Assembly (NCBI GenBank): GCA_050874385.1
Contig: JBNMKO010000095.1
Coordinates: 1-12,228, forward strand
Source: CAG-882 sp050874385
GTDB lineage: Bacteria; Bacillota; Clostridia; Lachnospirales; Lachnospiraceae
Length of the DNA: 12,228 nt
Direction: 5' to 3'
Position numbers and translations under genes: made by a program. Below are positions 1 through 7,343 of the stretch, piece after piece. The first letter of the stretch is position 1. Each line of letters starts with the position of its first letter. Under the pieces are notes generated by a model. It searched no databases. It worked only from the letters and a program-made list of their open reading frames with translations, and had not been told where the DNA came from.

Positions 1-273
1 ATTGAGGGTCCGGCGGTGGCGAAGGCTATACTTGAGAACATAATGGGTTCTGACGCTGACGAGGCATTTGTCGGCAGAGTGTGTTACCTGATTGGACATC
101 ATCACACCTACACAGGTGTAACGGGCATGGATTACCAGCTTCTCATAGAAGCCGATTTCCTTGTAAATGCACTGGAGGAAGAACTTACAGAGGAGAATAT
201 AAGAAATGTGAGAGCGAAGATATTTAAATCTGAGGCTGGCAAGAAGCTTTTAGACGAGATGTTTGCGCTGTAA
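1..273 (+). CDS. HD-domain phosphohydrolase, 3' end only
   Basis: The frame is open from the first base of the window, so this is the C-terminal 90 residues of a longer protein; the GTG at 16 is an internal codon, not the start. Residues 29-52 (YLIGHHHTYTG, then MDYQLLIEADFLVN) match the C-terminal part of small HD-domain proteins common in Clostridia: a His run followed by an acidic helix whose Asp usually completes the metal site. HD proteins are cytoplasmic metal-dependent phosphohydrolases, often acting on nucleotides, but the substrate cannot be deduced here. The N-terminal His and HD motif lie outside the window. The gene ends at TAA 271-273 and is followed by a hairpin terminator. The family call is from memory of the conserved C-terminus. 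Confidence 0.75.
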   Translation: MEGPAVAKAILENIMGSDADEAFVGRVCYLIGHHHTYTGVTGMDYQLLIEADFLVNALEEELTEENIRNVRAKIFKSEAGKKLLDEMFAL

Positions 274-340
274 AATATTGATTTTGTTGTGAAAAATTAG
301 CTGATATGGCAGCAGCGGCAGTGTCAATATCAAAAAACAT

Positions 341-404
341 AAGCCGGCATATATTGTATAACCATTTTGAAAAATTGTGGTTTGACAGTATATGTCGGCT
401 TTTT
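341..404. terminator. Bidirectional intrinsic terminator between convergent genes
   Basis: A 17-bp stem pairs 341-357 with 385-401 and has two G-U wobbles on the plus strand. It is followed by a T run at 400-404. On the minus strand the same stem is followed within three bases by six T residues (plus 332-337). It therefore can terminate both the HD gene from the left and the transporter gene from the right. The 27-nt loop is unusually long but contains further partial pairing. Confidence 0.8.
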
Positions 405-484
405 AACCAAAGTCAATCAGATATCAAGATATAAATATCAAGATGTTTTTAATTGGATTTGTTGTCTGCCGTTATCGCATCATA

Positions 485-509
485 TCAGAAGAGGCTTAGT
501 TTCTTCTGA
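485..509. other. Small perfect hairpin just after the transporter stop
   Basis: Perfect 8-bp arms (TCAGAAGA 485-492, TCTTCTGA 502-509) enclose a 9-nt loop and begin 18 nt past the transporter stop codon on the minus strand. There is no T run on either side, so it is not a convincing intrinsic terminator. It may protect the mRNA 3' end or act with the terminator at 341-404. The rest of 274-527 holds only a short direct repeat of ATATCAAGAT-like sequence near 420-445. Confidence 0.35.
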
Positions 510-527
510 ATAAAAGGATGTGCCGTT

Positions 528-2006
528 TTATCTTTCTGCTTTATTGAGCTCCCTCACGATATCCTCCATCCGCTTTTTGTCGAGCCTGTAGTACTGCATG
601 GAGATTAATGATATTACCCAGCCTATTATAGGCGTTACACAGTAGAAAAATATCGTACTCCACAGAATAAGCGGTGTCATCGCATCGCCAACCTGTGGGA
701 ACGCGTTTCCAAAACCGATGATACTGAGCATTATTCCTACAAATGCAGTTCCGAGAGAGGACACGAAGTTGTCCACAAATGAGAACAGAGCACCCATAAG
801 TCCTGGCACAAATCGTCCGCTTCTGTACAGCTCATAGTCGGTGCAGTCGGCAATCATTGGAATAACCATGTTGTTGGTGATTGATTTGCAGCCGTTTAAA
901 ATTGCAAACACGGTAAAAAACAGTATGGTTATGAAGTTGATGTGCTTTAGCGACACAGTGCTTATATTGTCTGACAGCAACAAAAGTCCGATAATCATCT
1001 GAAATACTATGGAAGCCCATGTAAACCAGATGAGAACCTTTCGCTGTCCGAAATGTCTTGCAAGTGATATGCCAAACACCACGATGACAAGCGATGGAAC
1101 GGCTGTTATTATGCCGATTAGACCGTATATGGAATAGTTGTTCATTATTACTCCGTACATCATAACTGTCACGGCGGCGTGTGAGTACACGACGGAGGCG
1201 AACTTGTCCGTTGAGGCGGCAATCACAAGCATCTGTATCGGTCTGTTGTGGCGAAGTACATCGAGATATGCGTGTATTGTAACGGCATTTTCATGTCCGG
1301 GACCTTGCGGCAGAACAAAGTTTTCGTCCTTGTCCTTGCTCCATATTCCGACTATCGCAAGCAAGGTGCACAGCATGGAAAGCACCACGGTCACGATTAT
1401 AAATTCTGCGAACAGCTTAGGATTGTTGAATGAGCCATAACGCGGAATGAGGCGAGCTGACACATACAGTGCGACACCGCCGTAGGCTGCACTTATGAAG
1501 GTGGAGTCAAAAAACGTACATATAGGGCGTTGCTTAGGGTCGTTGGTTATTATAGACTGCGCCGATTTTGTGACGGCAGTCTGGAATGTGAATGCTATTA
1601 TGAACAGTCCATATACAAGAATGAAATATGGTATTCTGAAATATTTTGGTATATGGTGCGTTGTAAAATATAAAAGTATGCAGCTCACTGCGAGAAGCGT
1701 GTTTCCAATCAGCATAAATGGACGGAATTTTCCAAATCGTCCGTGTGTCTTGTCGATTATGTAGCCGACTATCGGGTCGGTGATGCCGTTAAATACACGC
1801 ATGACAGTCAAAAGCATTGAAATCATGACGACGGATATGCCGGCAATTCCGTTGGCGTAGTAGGAAACATACGCCATCATGGCAAGGTAAAGGTTCGTCG
1901 CGCAGGTGTTGAGCGAGAAGAAACCTATCTGCCAAATATGCGCTCTTTTGTAGACGGGTGCGCTGTCAGGTGTAATGTTATCAGATGTATCTGTGGTTGT
2001 GTTCAT
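528..2006 (-). CDS. GPH-family sugar/cation symporter (MFS superfamily)
   Basis: The product is a 492-aa integral membrane transporter of the glycoside-pentoside-hexuronide:cation symporter family (MelB/XylP/YicJ type), normally importing glycosides or uronides with H+ or Na+. Residues 73-97 (NGITDPIVGYIIDKTHGRFG and following KFRPF) carry the family motif after TM2 and its basic loop. Residues 384-403 (MIADCTDYELYRSGRFVPG) match the second conserved motif. About twelve hydrophobic segments are present and length is slightly above the usual 450-480 because of an approximately 20-residue Ser/Thr/Asp-rich N-terminus. The ATG at 2004-2006 is preceded on the minus strand by GGGAG with a 12-nt spacer, a little long. 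No glycoside hydrolase gene is adjacent, so the substrate is unknown. It has its own promoter and stands alone, convergent with the HD gene. Confidence 0.88.
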   Translation of the reverse strand: MNTTTDTSDNITPDSAPVYKRAHIWQIGFFSLNTCATNLYLAMMAYVSYYANGIAGISVVMISMLLTVMRVFNGITDPIVGYIIDKTHGRFGKFRPFMLIGNTLLAVSCILLYFTTHHIPKYFRIPYFILVYGLFIIAFTFQTAVTKSAQSIITNDPKQRPICTFFDSTFISAAYGGVALYVSARLIPRYGSFNNPKLFAEFIIVTVVLSMLCTLLAIVGIWSKDKDENFVLPQGPGHENAVTIHAYLDVLRHNRPIQMLVIAASTDKFASVVYSHAAVTVMMYGVIMNNYSIYGLIGIITAVPSLVIVVFGISLARHFGQRKVLIWFTWASIVFQMIIGLLLLSDNISTVSLKHINFITILFFTVFAILNGCKSITNNMVIPMIADCTDYELYRSGRFVPGLMGALFSFVDNFVSSLGTAFVGIMLSIIGFGNAFPQVGDAMTPLILWSTIFFYCVTPIIGWVISLISMQYYRLDKKRMEDIVRELNKAER

Positions 2007-2114
2007 AGTTAATTTATACTCCCATTTATCTTGAATTGTGGACGATTATGTTAAAAATTTTTGCCATTAAACGGCTAAACAGCAAAAACTTCTTTATTTA
2101 ATGCCACCAGTATC

Positions 2115-2143
2115 ATTATAATAATATTTTTTTGTAAAAACAA
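2115..2143 (-). promoter_or_regulatory. Predicted sigma-A promoter of the transporter gene
   Basis: On the minus strand a perfect TATAAT (plus 2115-2120) lies 17 bp from a weak -35 TTGTTT (plus 2138-2143). The predicted transcript would have a leader of about 100 nt before the ATG at 2006. That leader includes a short GCC/GGC inverted repeat around plus 2064-2075. The -10 is the main evidence; the -35 matches only three of six bases. Confidence 0.5.
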
Positions 2144-2219
2144 TACTTTGATTTGGAGTTGAGTGATGTTGTGAAGCTATGGAGCCAATCTGATATTTGT
2201 GGTCCGCTTTGATGCTTGC

Positions 2220-2258
2220 TTGACAGTACTATAAAGCTCGATGTGTATAATGTATACA
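2220..2258 (+). promoter_or_regulatory. Candidate upstream promoter of the ABC-F gene with palindrome over the -10
   Basis: A perfect TTGACA (2220-2225) and a perfect TATAAT (2246-2251) are separated by 20 bp, longer than the optimal 17. The -10 is embedded in an inverted repeat TGTATA-ATG-TATACA (2244-2258). A long spacer plus a dyad at the -10 is the arrangement expected of a regulated promoter, for example one remodelled by an activator, but no binding protein can be named. Confidence 0.4.
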
Positions 2259-2299
2259 AAACATAAATTTGTCTATTTGTCCTCAACATCATTGCATAA

Positions 2300-2331
2300 T
2301 TGACGTTAATTTGTTAAACTATATATAGTTT
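2300..2331 (+). promoter_or_regulatory. Candidate proximal promoter of the ABC-F gene with 16-bp palindrome
   Basis: TTGACG (2300-2305) is followed after 16 or 18 bp by TATATA (2322-2327) or TATAGT (2324-2329). The -10 lies inside a perfect 16-bp palindrome, AAACTATATATAGTTT (2316-2331). A transcript from here would start about 30 nt before the ATG at 2364, a normal leader. The palindrome could be an operator or a chance product of AT-rich DNA. Confidence 0.45.
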
Positions 2332-2363
2332 GTTATTATTTGCTCAAAAAAGGAATTAAAGAA

Positions 2364-4181
2364 ATGAATTTACTTACAATTAAGGACATGTGCAAGGCGT
2401 ACACGGATAAAAAACTCTTTGACCATGTGGATTTTTCGATAAATGAGAATGAAAAGATTGGTGTTATCGGAATTAACGGGACAGGCAAGTCTACACTTTT
2501 GAAGATTGTTGCAGGGATTGACACGCCGGATGAGGGAAGTGTTGTGAAGGGAAATAATGTACATATAAGATACCTTCCGCAGAACCCGGAATTTACGCCG
2601 GGAAGCACGATATATGAGTATGTCATCAAGGCGAACACCACGCATGAGAACGAGTGGACTATAGAGGGCGATGCCAAGACTATACTTGGCAAGCTTGGTT
2701 TTACGGAATTTGACACTGTTGTGGATAAGCTCTCAGGCGGTGAGAGAAAGAGGGTTGCACTCGCGGGAGCACTTCTTGCGAGGGCGGATATTCTGATACT
2801 CGACGAGCCGACTAACCATCTTGACAGGTGGATGACACAGTGGCTTGAGAACTATCTGAAATCTTACAAGGGAGCGCTTCTCATGGTCACTCACGACAGG
2901 TATTTCCTCGACAGGGTGAGCAACAGAATACTTGAGATTGACCGCGCAAAGGTGTACAGCTATCAGACAAATTATGAGGGCTTTCTTGAACTCAAGTCTC
3001 AGCGTGAGGCGATGGCTGACTCTACGGAGCAGAAGAGACAGAACATAATGAGGAGGGAGCTTGAGTGGATAAAAAGAGGTGCAAAGGCGCGCTCCACCAA
3101 GCAGCAGGCGCGAATTGACCGCTTTAACGATATGAAGGAGGCAGCGGCGCAGGCGGCGGCTTCAAAAAGAACCGAGTCGGCACAGCTTTCGAGTGTGTAC
3201 ACCCGCATGGGCAAAAAGACAATAGAGCTTAGAAATATAAGCAAGTCATTTGGTGGCAGGACACTTATAAATGATTTTTCATATATTTTTCTTCGCGAGG
3301 AGTCGGTGGCGTTTGTGGGAAAGAACGGCTGTGGAAAGTCGACACTTATGAGGATTATCACCGGGGCGGAGAAACAGGACGCGGGCGAGGTCGAGGTTGG
3401 AGATACCATAAGAATAGGATATTTTGCACAGGAGAATGGAGAGCTTGACCCGAACCAGAGAGTTATCGACTGCATAAAGGATGTGGCAGAGTATGTACAG
3501 ACACCGGAGGGAAGCGTGTCAGCGTCCCTCATGTTGGAGCGTTTTTTGTTTGATTCCACGTTGCAGTATTCGCTTATAGGCAAACTTTCAGGTGGCGAGA
3601 AGAGACGTTTGTACCTTATAAAAGTGCTCATGTCCGCGCCGAATGTCCTGATACTTGACGAGCCGACCAACGACCTTGATATACAGACACTTTCAATTCT
3701 TGAGGACTACCTTGAGAATTTTGCAGGAATAACCATAATTGTGAGCCATGACAGATATTTTCTTGACAGAACTGCCGACAGAATATTTGTCTTTGATGAG
3801 GGCGGAAATATAACCGAGGAAGTGCACCGGAGCGCGGACGAGATATTAGGAAAGATGGCGGCTAATGCGCAAGCAGGACAGGGTACGGCGGGGAAATTGA
3901 CGGAAAAAAGCTCTAAGGCGACATGGAACAAGGGAGAGAGGGCACTGAAATTCTCCTACATGGAGCAGAAGGAGTACGACACCATAGAGGACGACATAGC
4001 GGTTCTTGAGGAGAAGCTTGAGAAGCTGGATGCGGATATGGTGAGTTTTGCGACAGATTTTGTAAAGCTCAATGAACTAACCAAGGAGAAGGAAGATACC
4101 CAGAAAAAGCTCGACGAAAAGTATGCAAGATGGGAGTATCTTACTGAGCTTGCGGAGAAGATAGAGGCTTCAAAAAAGTAA
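2364..4181 (+). CDS. ABC-F family ATPase, Uup-like, with C-terminal coiled coil
   Basis: The product is a 605-aa soluble tandem ATPase without membrane segments. The first nucleotide-binding domain has Walker A GINGTGKST (36-44), signature LSGGE (123-127), Walker B with catalytic E148 and switch H177. The second has GKNGCGKST (319-327), LSGGE (408-412), E433 and H462. The linker (about 200-290) is a highly charged helical pair with EWIKRGAKARSTKQQARIDR, the segment that reaches the ribosomal P-site tRNA in ABC-F proteins. Residues 520-605 form the Uup-type C-terminal domain with an antiparallel coiled coil. Such proteins act on stalled ribosomes or in ribosome assembly; some give antibiotic resistance, but this looks like a housekeeping Uup-type member. 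The start is ATG 2364 with AGGAA at 2351-2355, rather than the in-frame TTG at 2340. The following gene begins 12 nt downstream, implying co-transcription. Confidence 0.9.
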   Translation: MNLLTIKDMCKAYTDKKLFDHVDFSINENEKIGVIGINGTGKSTLLKIVAGIDTPDEGSVVKGNNVHIRYLPQNPEFTPGSTIYEYVIKANTTHENEWTIEGDAKTILGKLGFTEFDTVVDKLSGGERKRVALAGALLARADILILDEPTNHLDRWMTQWLENYLKSYKGALLMVTHDRYFLDRVSNRILEIDRAKVYSYQTNYEGFLELKSQREAMADSTEQKRQNIMRRELEWIKRGAKARSTKQQARIDRFNDMKEAAAQAAASKRTESAQLSSVYTRMGKKTIELRNISKSFGGRTLINDFSYIFLREESVAFVGKNGCGKSTLMRIITGAEKQDAGEVEVGDTIRIGYFAQENGELDPNQRVIDCIKDVAEYVQTPEGSVSASLMLERFLFDSTLQYSLIGKLSGGEKRRLYLIKVLMSAPNVLILDEPTNDLDIQTLSILEDYLENFAGITIIVSHDRYFLDRTADRIFVFDEGGNITEEVHRSADEILGKMAANAQAGQGTAGKLTEKSSKATWNKGERALKFSYMEQKEYDTIEDDIAVLEEKLEKLDADMVSFATDFVKLNELTKEKEDTQKKLDEKYARWEYLTELAEKIEASKK

Positions 4182-4193
4182 AGTCTGTAATAT

Positions 4194-6137
4194 ATGTATA
4201 AGATGCGTATTGCATGGGATATGAAATTATATAAAATAATCGGAAAGTTGTGTGAGAATATGAAAATACCTGATAGGGCATCAATTACATTAAGAAACGC
4301 TCCTGATATAAGCTTGGGAGTTAAGAAAACTACACAGGGATGGCAGTTTGGTATTTTCAGCGAGGACACCATACTATCACTGACATTGTTTGAGCAGGAT
4401 AATCATGAAAATAGTGTATCAATAGAGATATCGCAGGAATTCAAGCAAGGAATGATATTTTCCTTTGTATTGGAATTTGACAATGAATTGGATGCGGACG
4501 AGCTTGAAGGTGTGTGCTACAGCGTAGGCGCGGAAAAAAAGGCGGATATATATGCGAGGGAATACTGCTATGAGGCTGTTGAAACAAAGCGAGGTGGAGA
4601 TGACTTTGGAAGGAGCAGGGACGAGCTTTGCAGCGTTATAAGGAGCGGTCTGACCGAAAGCCGCGCAAAAAAAACTTTCCATGTCGTTGACAGGCTTGAC
4701 AACCCCATTATATATAAGCTTCATGTTAGAGGCTTTACCAAGCTTGAAAAGGAGAATGGAGGGACTTTTGCGGCTCTTGCAAAAAAGGTTTCATATATAA
4801 AGGAGCTTGGAATGAACATGGTTCTTCTCATGCCATGTTATGAGTTCCATGAGGTTCCGGCGGCACATTTTGATAATCTCCATTATGGTGTTGTATATGG
4901 AGGAGCCGGTGGCACCACAAAGGTCAACTATTGGGGGTACACGGACGGCTATTACTTTGCGCCAAAGAGGTCATATTGTGCGGGGGACAACTGCATGGAG
5001 GAGTTCTCTGAGATGGTGCGCACATTCCATGAGCGTGACATTGCGGTGCTCATGGAGATGTGGTTCTCGCCTGACACCGCACCTACGATGGTTGTCGAAA
5101 TACTTCGATACTGGCATACGATGTATGGCGTTGACGGCTTTAGAATTATGGGCAGCAGTGGGATTTTGTACGCTGTAAGAACTGATATTTTGCTTTCAGA
5201 TTGTCTGCTGCTCGGGGAGGACTTTGGCGGAGAGTGTTTCCGTGCAGGTGGAATACAGCCGTTATATGACAATAAAAAAAGAGTTATCAGATATGATGAT
5301 GGATTTATGGAGGCAGGCAGACATTTCCTGAGAGGAGATGAGGACAGCATAGGAAACTTTTTTGAAAAGACCATAAGGCATGAGGGTGGACACCCTGTCG
5401 TGAATTTTATGGCTGACCAGAACTGTCTTAGCCTTATGGACATGGTGAGCTTTGAGCGGCGGCATAACGAATATAATGGTGAGAACAATACGGATGGCAG
5501 GCGCTACAATATAAGCTTCAACTGCGGAGTTGAGGGAAAAACAAAGAGAGAGGTTATATTAAGGCAGCGCAGAAAAATGGTCAAAAATGCACTTGCCATG
5601 GTCTTTCTGTCGGCTTCGGTTCCGATGCTGGTTGCAGGTGATGAGTTCGGGATGAGCCACGGCGGAAATAACAATCCTTACTGCCACGACAACGAAATAA
5701 ACTATATAAACTGGGAACTTCTCGAGAAAAATTCGGATTTATATGAGTTTACCAAAAATCTTATACAATTTAGAAATCAACATTTGTGCATACGCCCTGA
5801 GCACGAATTTTCTATGAATGACCATAAGATTAAGGGCATGCCTGACCTGTCATGCCACAGCGAGAGAGCGTGGTTTCCTCTTATGGCAGAGTACTCGCAC
5901 AATATCGGACTTCTCTACAGTGGTGCATATGCGGGAGAGCAGGCGAATGTGTACGTTATCTACAACATGCACACTGAACCGCATGAGTTTGCTGTGATTG
6001 AGATGGCTGGCAAAAGCTGGACATGTGTTATAACCTCGGACGAGACCGGTGTTATATACGATGAGAACAGGAAGCGCATAAGGCTTGCGGCGCACACTAT
6101 GGCGGTATTTGTGTCCGATGTCAAAGAGAAAATGTGA
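4194..6137 (+). CDS. GlgX/isoamylase-like GH13 protein, probable pseudoenzyme
   Basis: The product is 647 aa. It has an N-terminal CBM48-like beta domain (about 40-125), a GH13 barrel (about 170-530) and a C-terminal beta domain. It resembles glycogen debranching enzymes (GH13_11), with YKLHVRGFT (174-182), YWGYTDGYYFAP (246-257) and the near-diagnostic GDEFG...GNNNPYCHDNEINYINW (482-507). The catalytic regions are degenerate. Region I reads VLMEMWFSP (285-293) instead of DVVYNH. Region II reads GFRIM (315-319), with Met where the nucleophile Asp belongs. Region IV reads ADQNC (407-411), with Q-N replacing the invariant H-D. Only the acid/base Glu appears kept (E342 in LLLGEDFGG). Hydrolysis is therefore unlikely; a glycan-binding or regulatory role is inferred. 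There is no clear Shine-Dalgarno for ATG 4194, and ATG 4221 or 4260 are possible starts. It is intracellular (no signal peptide). Confidence 0.8.
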   Translation: MYKMRIAWDMKLYKIIGKLCENMKIPDRASITLRNAPDISLGVKKTTQGWQFGIFSEDTILSLTLFEQDNHENSVSIEISQEFKQGMIFSFVLEFDNELDADELEGVCYSVGAEKKADIYAREYCYEAVETKRGGDDFGRSRDELCSVIRSGLTESRAKKTFHVVDRLDNPIIYKLHVRGFTKLEKENGGTFAALAKKVSYIKELGMNMVLLMPCYEFHEVPAAHFDNLHYGVVYGGAGGTTKVNYWGYTDGYYFAPKRSYCAGDNCMEEFSEMVRTFHERDIAVLMEMWFSPDTAPTMVVEILRYWHTMYGVDGFRIMGSSGILYAVRTDILLSDCLLLGEDFGGECFRAGGIQPLYDNKKRVIRYDDGFMEAGRHFLRGDEDSIGNFFEKTIRHEGGHPVVNFMADQNCLSLMDMVSFERRHNEYNGENNTDGRRYNISFNCGVEGKTKREVILRQRRKMVKNALAMVFLSASVPMLVAGDEFGMSHGGNNNPYCHDNEINYINWELLEKNSDLYEFTKNLIQFRNQHLCIRPEHEFSMNDHKIKGMPDLSCHSERAWFPLMAEYSHNIGLLYSGAYAGEQANVYVIYNMHTEPHEFAVIEMAGKSWTCVITSDETGVIYDENRKRIRLAAHTMAVFVSDVKEKM

Positions 6138-6154
6138 TTTGAAGAAAAATACTG

Positions 6155-6183
6155 TATACAACTCATCTTTTTTGTTGTAAAAT
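6155..6183 (+). promoter_or_regulatory. Candidate promoter of the degV-family gene
   Basis: TATACA (6155-6160, four of six matches) and TAAAAT (6178-6183, five of six) are 17 bp apart. Transcription would begin near 6190, giving a leader of about 63 nt. No terminator is seen between the GlgX-like gene and this promoter, so read-through from upstream is also possible. Confidence 0.4.
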
Positions 6184-6193
6184 AAATAAGTGA

Positions 6194-6214
6194 TACAAAA
6201 TGCGGCATTTTGTA
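6194..6214. promoter_or_regulatory. 21-bp perfect palindrome at the predicted degV transcription start
   Basis: Ten-base arms TACAAAATGC (6194-6203) and GCATTTTGTA (6205-6214) flank a single central G. The site lies a few bases past the predicted transcription start and 39 bp before the start codon. That is typical for a repressor operator, or for a tight hairpin at the 5' end of the mRNA. No known operator consensus was recognised. Confidence 0.5.
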
Positions 6215-6252
6215 ACATTACATTAAAGATGACGAAGGTTATGGAGGAGTTT

Positions 6253-7128
6253 ATGAGCTACTATATTTTTGCGGATGTTTCGATTGATATTGATAAGGAT
6301 TATGCGAAGGCACATGATATACGTTATGTGCCGATGGAGTATGTGCTGGGTGAGGACACATTCCACTGTGACGCACCTGAGAGTGATGCGATGATGCATG
6401 AATACTACGAAAAATTGAGAAATAAGATTACTACACATACAAGCCAGATTACACCTAATCATTATATAGAACTGTTTGAGAGCTATGTGAAGGAGGGTGC
6501 TGAGATAATATACCTTTCCCTTTCAAGTGGTCTTAGCAATACCTACGAATCAGCACTCATGGCTGTGAAACTGCTCGAGGATGAGTATGATGAGGTTAAG
6601 ATTGAGGTTGTTGACACACTTGGAGCAACAGGCGGAATGGGAGTTATGGCGGAGCTTGCCGTTAATAACCGCGAGGCGGGCATGAGCTATAAGGAGAATG
6701 CAAAGTGGCTCAGGGAACACGCCAACAATGTCAACTACTGGTTCAAGGTTGAAGACCTTATGTACCTAAAAAGGGGCGGAAGAGTATCGGCGGCTACGGC
6801 TATCATGGGAACGGCTCTCAATATCAAGCCTATTCTCACTATTGACAAGAATGGAAAGTTACAGACGATTGACAAGAAGCGTGGCAATAAGCTTGCTCTA
6901 AAGACTATGTTGGAGCGTTTTAATGCCAACTATGACCCTTCTGTCTTAAAGACTGTGTATCTAAGCTGTGCGGACTGTATCAACGATGCCAATACACTAA
7001 AGAGCATGATTGAGGAGTGCAGACCGGAGGCGGAGGTCAAGATTACCATGTTAAGCCCTATTATCGGTGCGCATACAGGCCCTGATATGATTGCTCTGAT
7101 ATATTACGGAGGAACAAGAGAATTTTAA
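6253..7128 (+). CDS. DegV family fatty-acid-binding protein
   Basis: The product is 291 aa, the usual DegV length (about 280-290), soluble and cytoplasmic. Family motifs are visible: THTSQITP (61-68), whose TSQ/TSxP loop touches the fatty-acid carboxylate; LSSGLSNTYESA (90-101); LKRGGRVSAATA (172-183); and the C-terminal GAHTGPDMIAL (272-282). Family members bind a long-chain fatty acid; in Firmicutes some act as FakB, presenting the acyl chain to the kinase FakA. No fakA homologue is in the window, so the FakB role is inferred from family only. The start is ATG 6253, because GGAGGAG at 6243-6249 sits just before it; the in-frame GTG at 6190 and ATGs at 6229 and 6241 lack that support. The TAA stop is the first base-paired strand of the following RNA-like element. 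Confidence 0.9.
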   Translation: MSYYIFADVSIDIDKDYAKAHDIRYVPMEYVLGEDTFHCDAPESDAMMHEYYEKLRNKITTHTSQITPNHYIELFESYVKEGAEIIYLSLSSGLSNTYESALMAVKLLEDEYDEVKIEVVDTLGATGGMGVMAELAVNNREAGMSYKENAKWLREHANNVNYWFKVEDLMYLKRGGRVSAATAIMGTALNIKPILTIDKNGKLQTIDKKRGNKLALKTMLERFNANYDPSVLKTVYLSCADCINDANTLKSMIEECRPEAEVKITMLSPIIGAHTGPDMIALIYYGGTREF

Positions 7129-7230
7129 CCAAATCAAGTAATACCCACTGCTTCAATTGCATGCAATAGCTTAAATTGCATGCAATAAGTAGTGGGTGGG
7201 GACTTGCACTGCGAAGCAGTTATTTGGTTA
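7126..7230 (+). other. 105-nt element able to fold as a three-way junction
   Basis: Nested complementarity is extensive. P1 is a perfect 9 bp (7126-7134 with 7222-7230). P2 is CAAGT/ACTTG (7135-7139 with 7202-7206). It is extended by 11 bp (7143-7153 with 7187-7197, one G-U) and then by 12 bp formed by two copies of the self-complementary ATTGCATGCAAT (7156-7167 and 7175-7186), with only a 2-nt bulge between and a 7-nt loop. P3 is ACTGC-GAA-GCAGT (7208-7220). There is no T run after it, so it is not a standard terminator. Possible roles are an mRNA 3'-end stabiliser, a dispersed REP- or MITE-like repeat, or a structured RNA. Pairing is seen directly; function is unknown. Confidence 0.6.
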
Positions 7231-7249
7231 TGAGCAAGCGACAAAGCGG

Positions 7250-7313
7250 ATTGCGAATATCCATTTGACCGTTGTCAAGGAAACAATAAAGAGAATTGAG
7301 AATATCCTATTGA
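7250..7313 (+). repeat. Imperfect direct repeat containing GAATATCC
   Basis: Two 19-nt copies (7250-7268 and 7295-7313) share ATTG, GAATATCC and a TTGA/TTGA-like end, 45 bp apart. A short hairpin (TTGAC 7265-7269 with GTCAA 7274-7278) overlaps the first. The repeat lies between the three-way-junction element and the next gene, and may be a remnant of a dispersed extragenic repeat. Confidence 0.35.
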
Positions 7314-7343
7314 TTTTGTGGAATAAAATGTCAGTCTTGTCCA

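Noticed and set aside
2064..2085. Catabolite-repression (cre) site in the transporter leader
   Set aside because: An AAACGG...AAACA core is present, but several key positions of the CcpA consensus fail, so it is not supported.
2999..3670. 223-codon minus-strand open frame opposite the ABC-F gene
   Set aside because: It is antisense to a well-supported conserved gene, with Ser/Phe/Cys-rich low-complexity translation typical of a reverse-strand shadow.
4952..5488. 178-codon minus-strand open frame opposite the GlgX-like gene
   Set aside because: Considered because the sense protein has lost its active site, but the antisense frame has no ribosome site and no recognisable domain, while the sense frame keeps family motifs throughout.
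6157..6179. Terminator after the GlgX-like gene
   Set aside because: TACAAC/GTTGTA can pair, but the T run lies in the loop rather than after the stem, and the stem is short.
6190..6252. Longer degV-family protein starting at GTG 6190
   Set aside because: The added residues come from the palindrome and are not part of the family; GGAGGAG at 6243 fixes the start at 6253.
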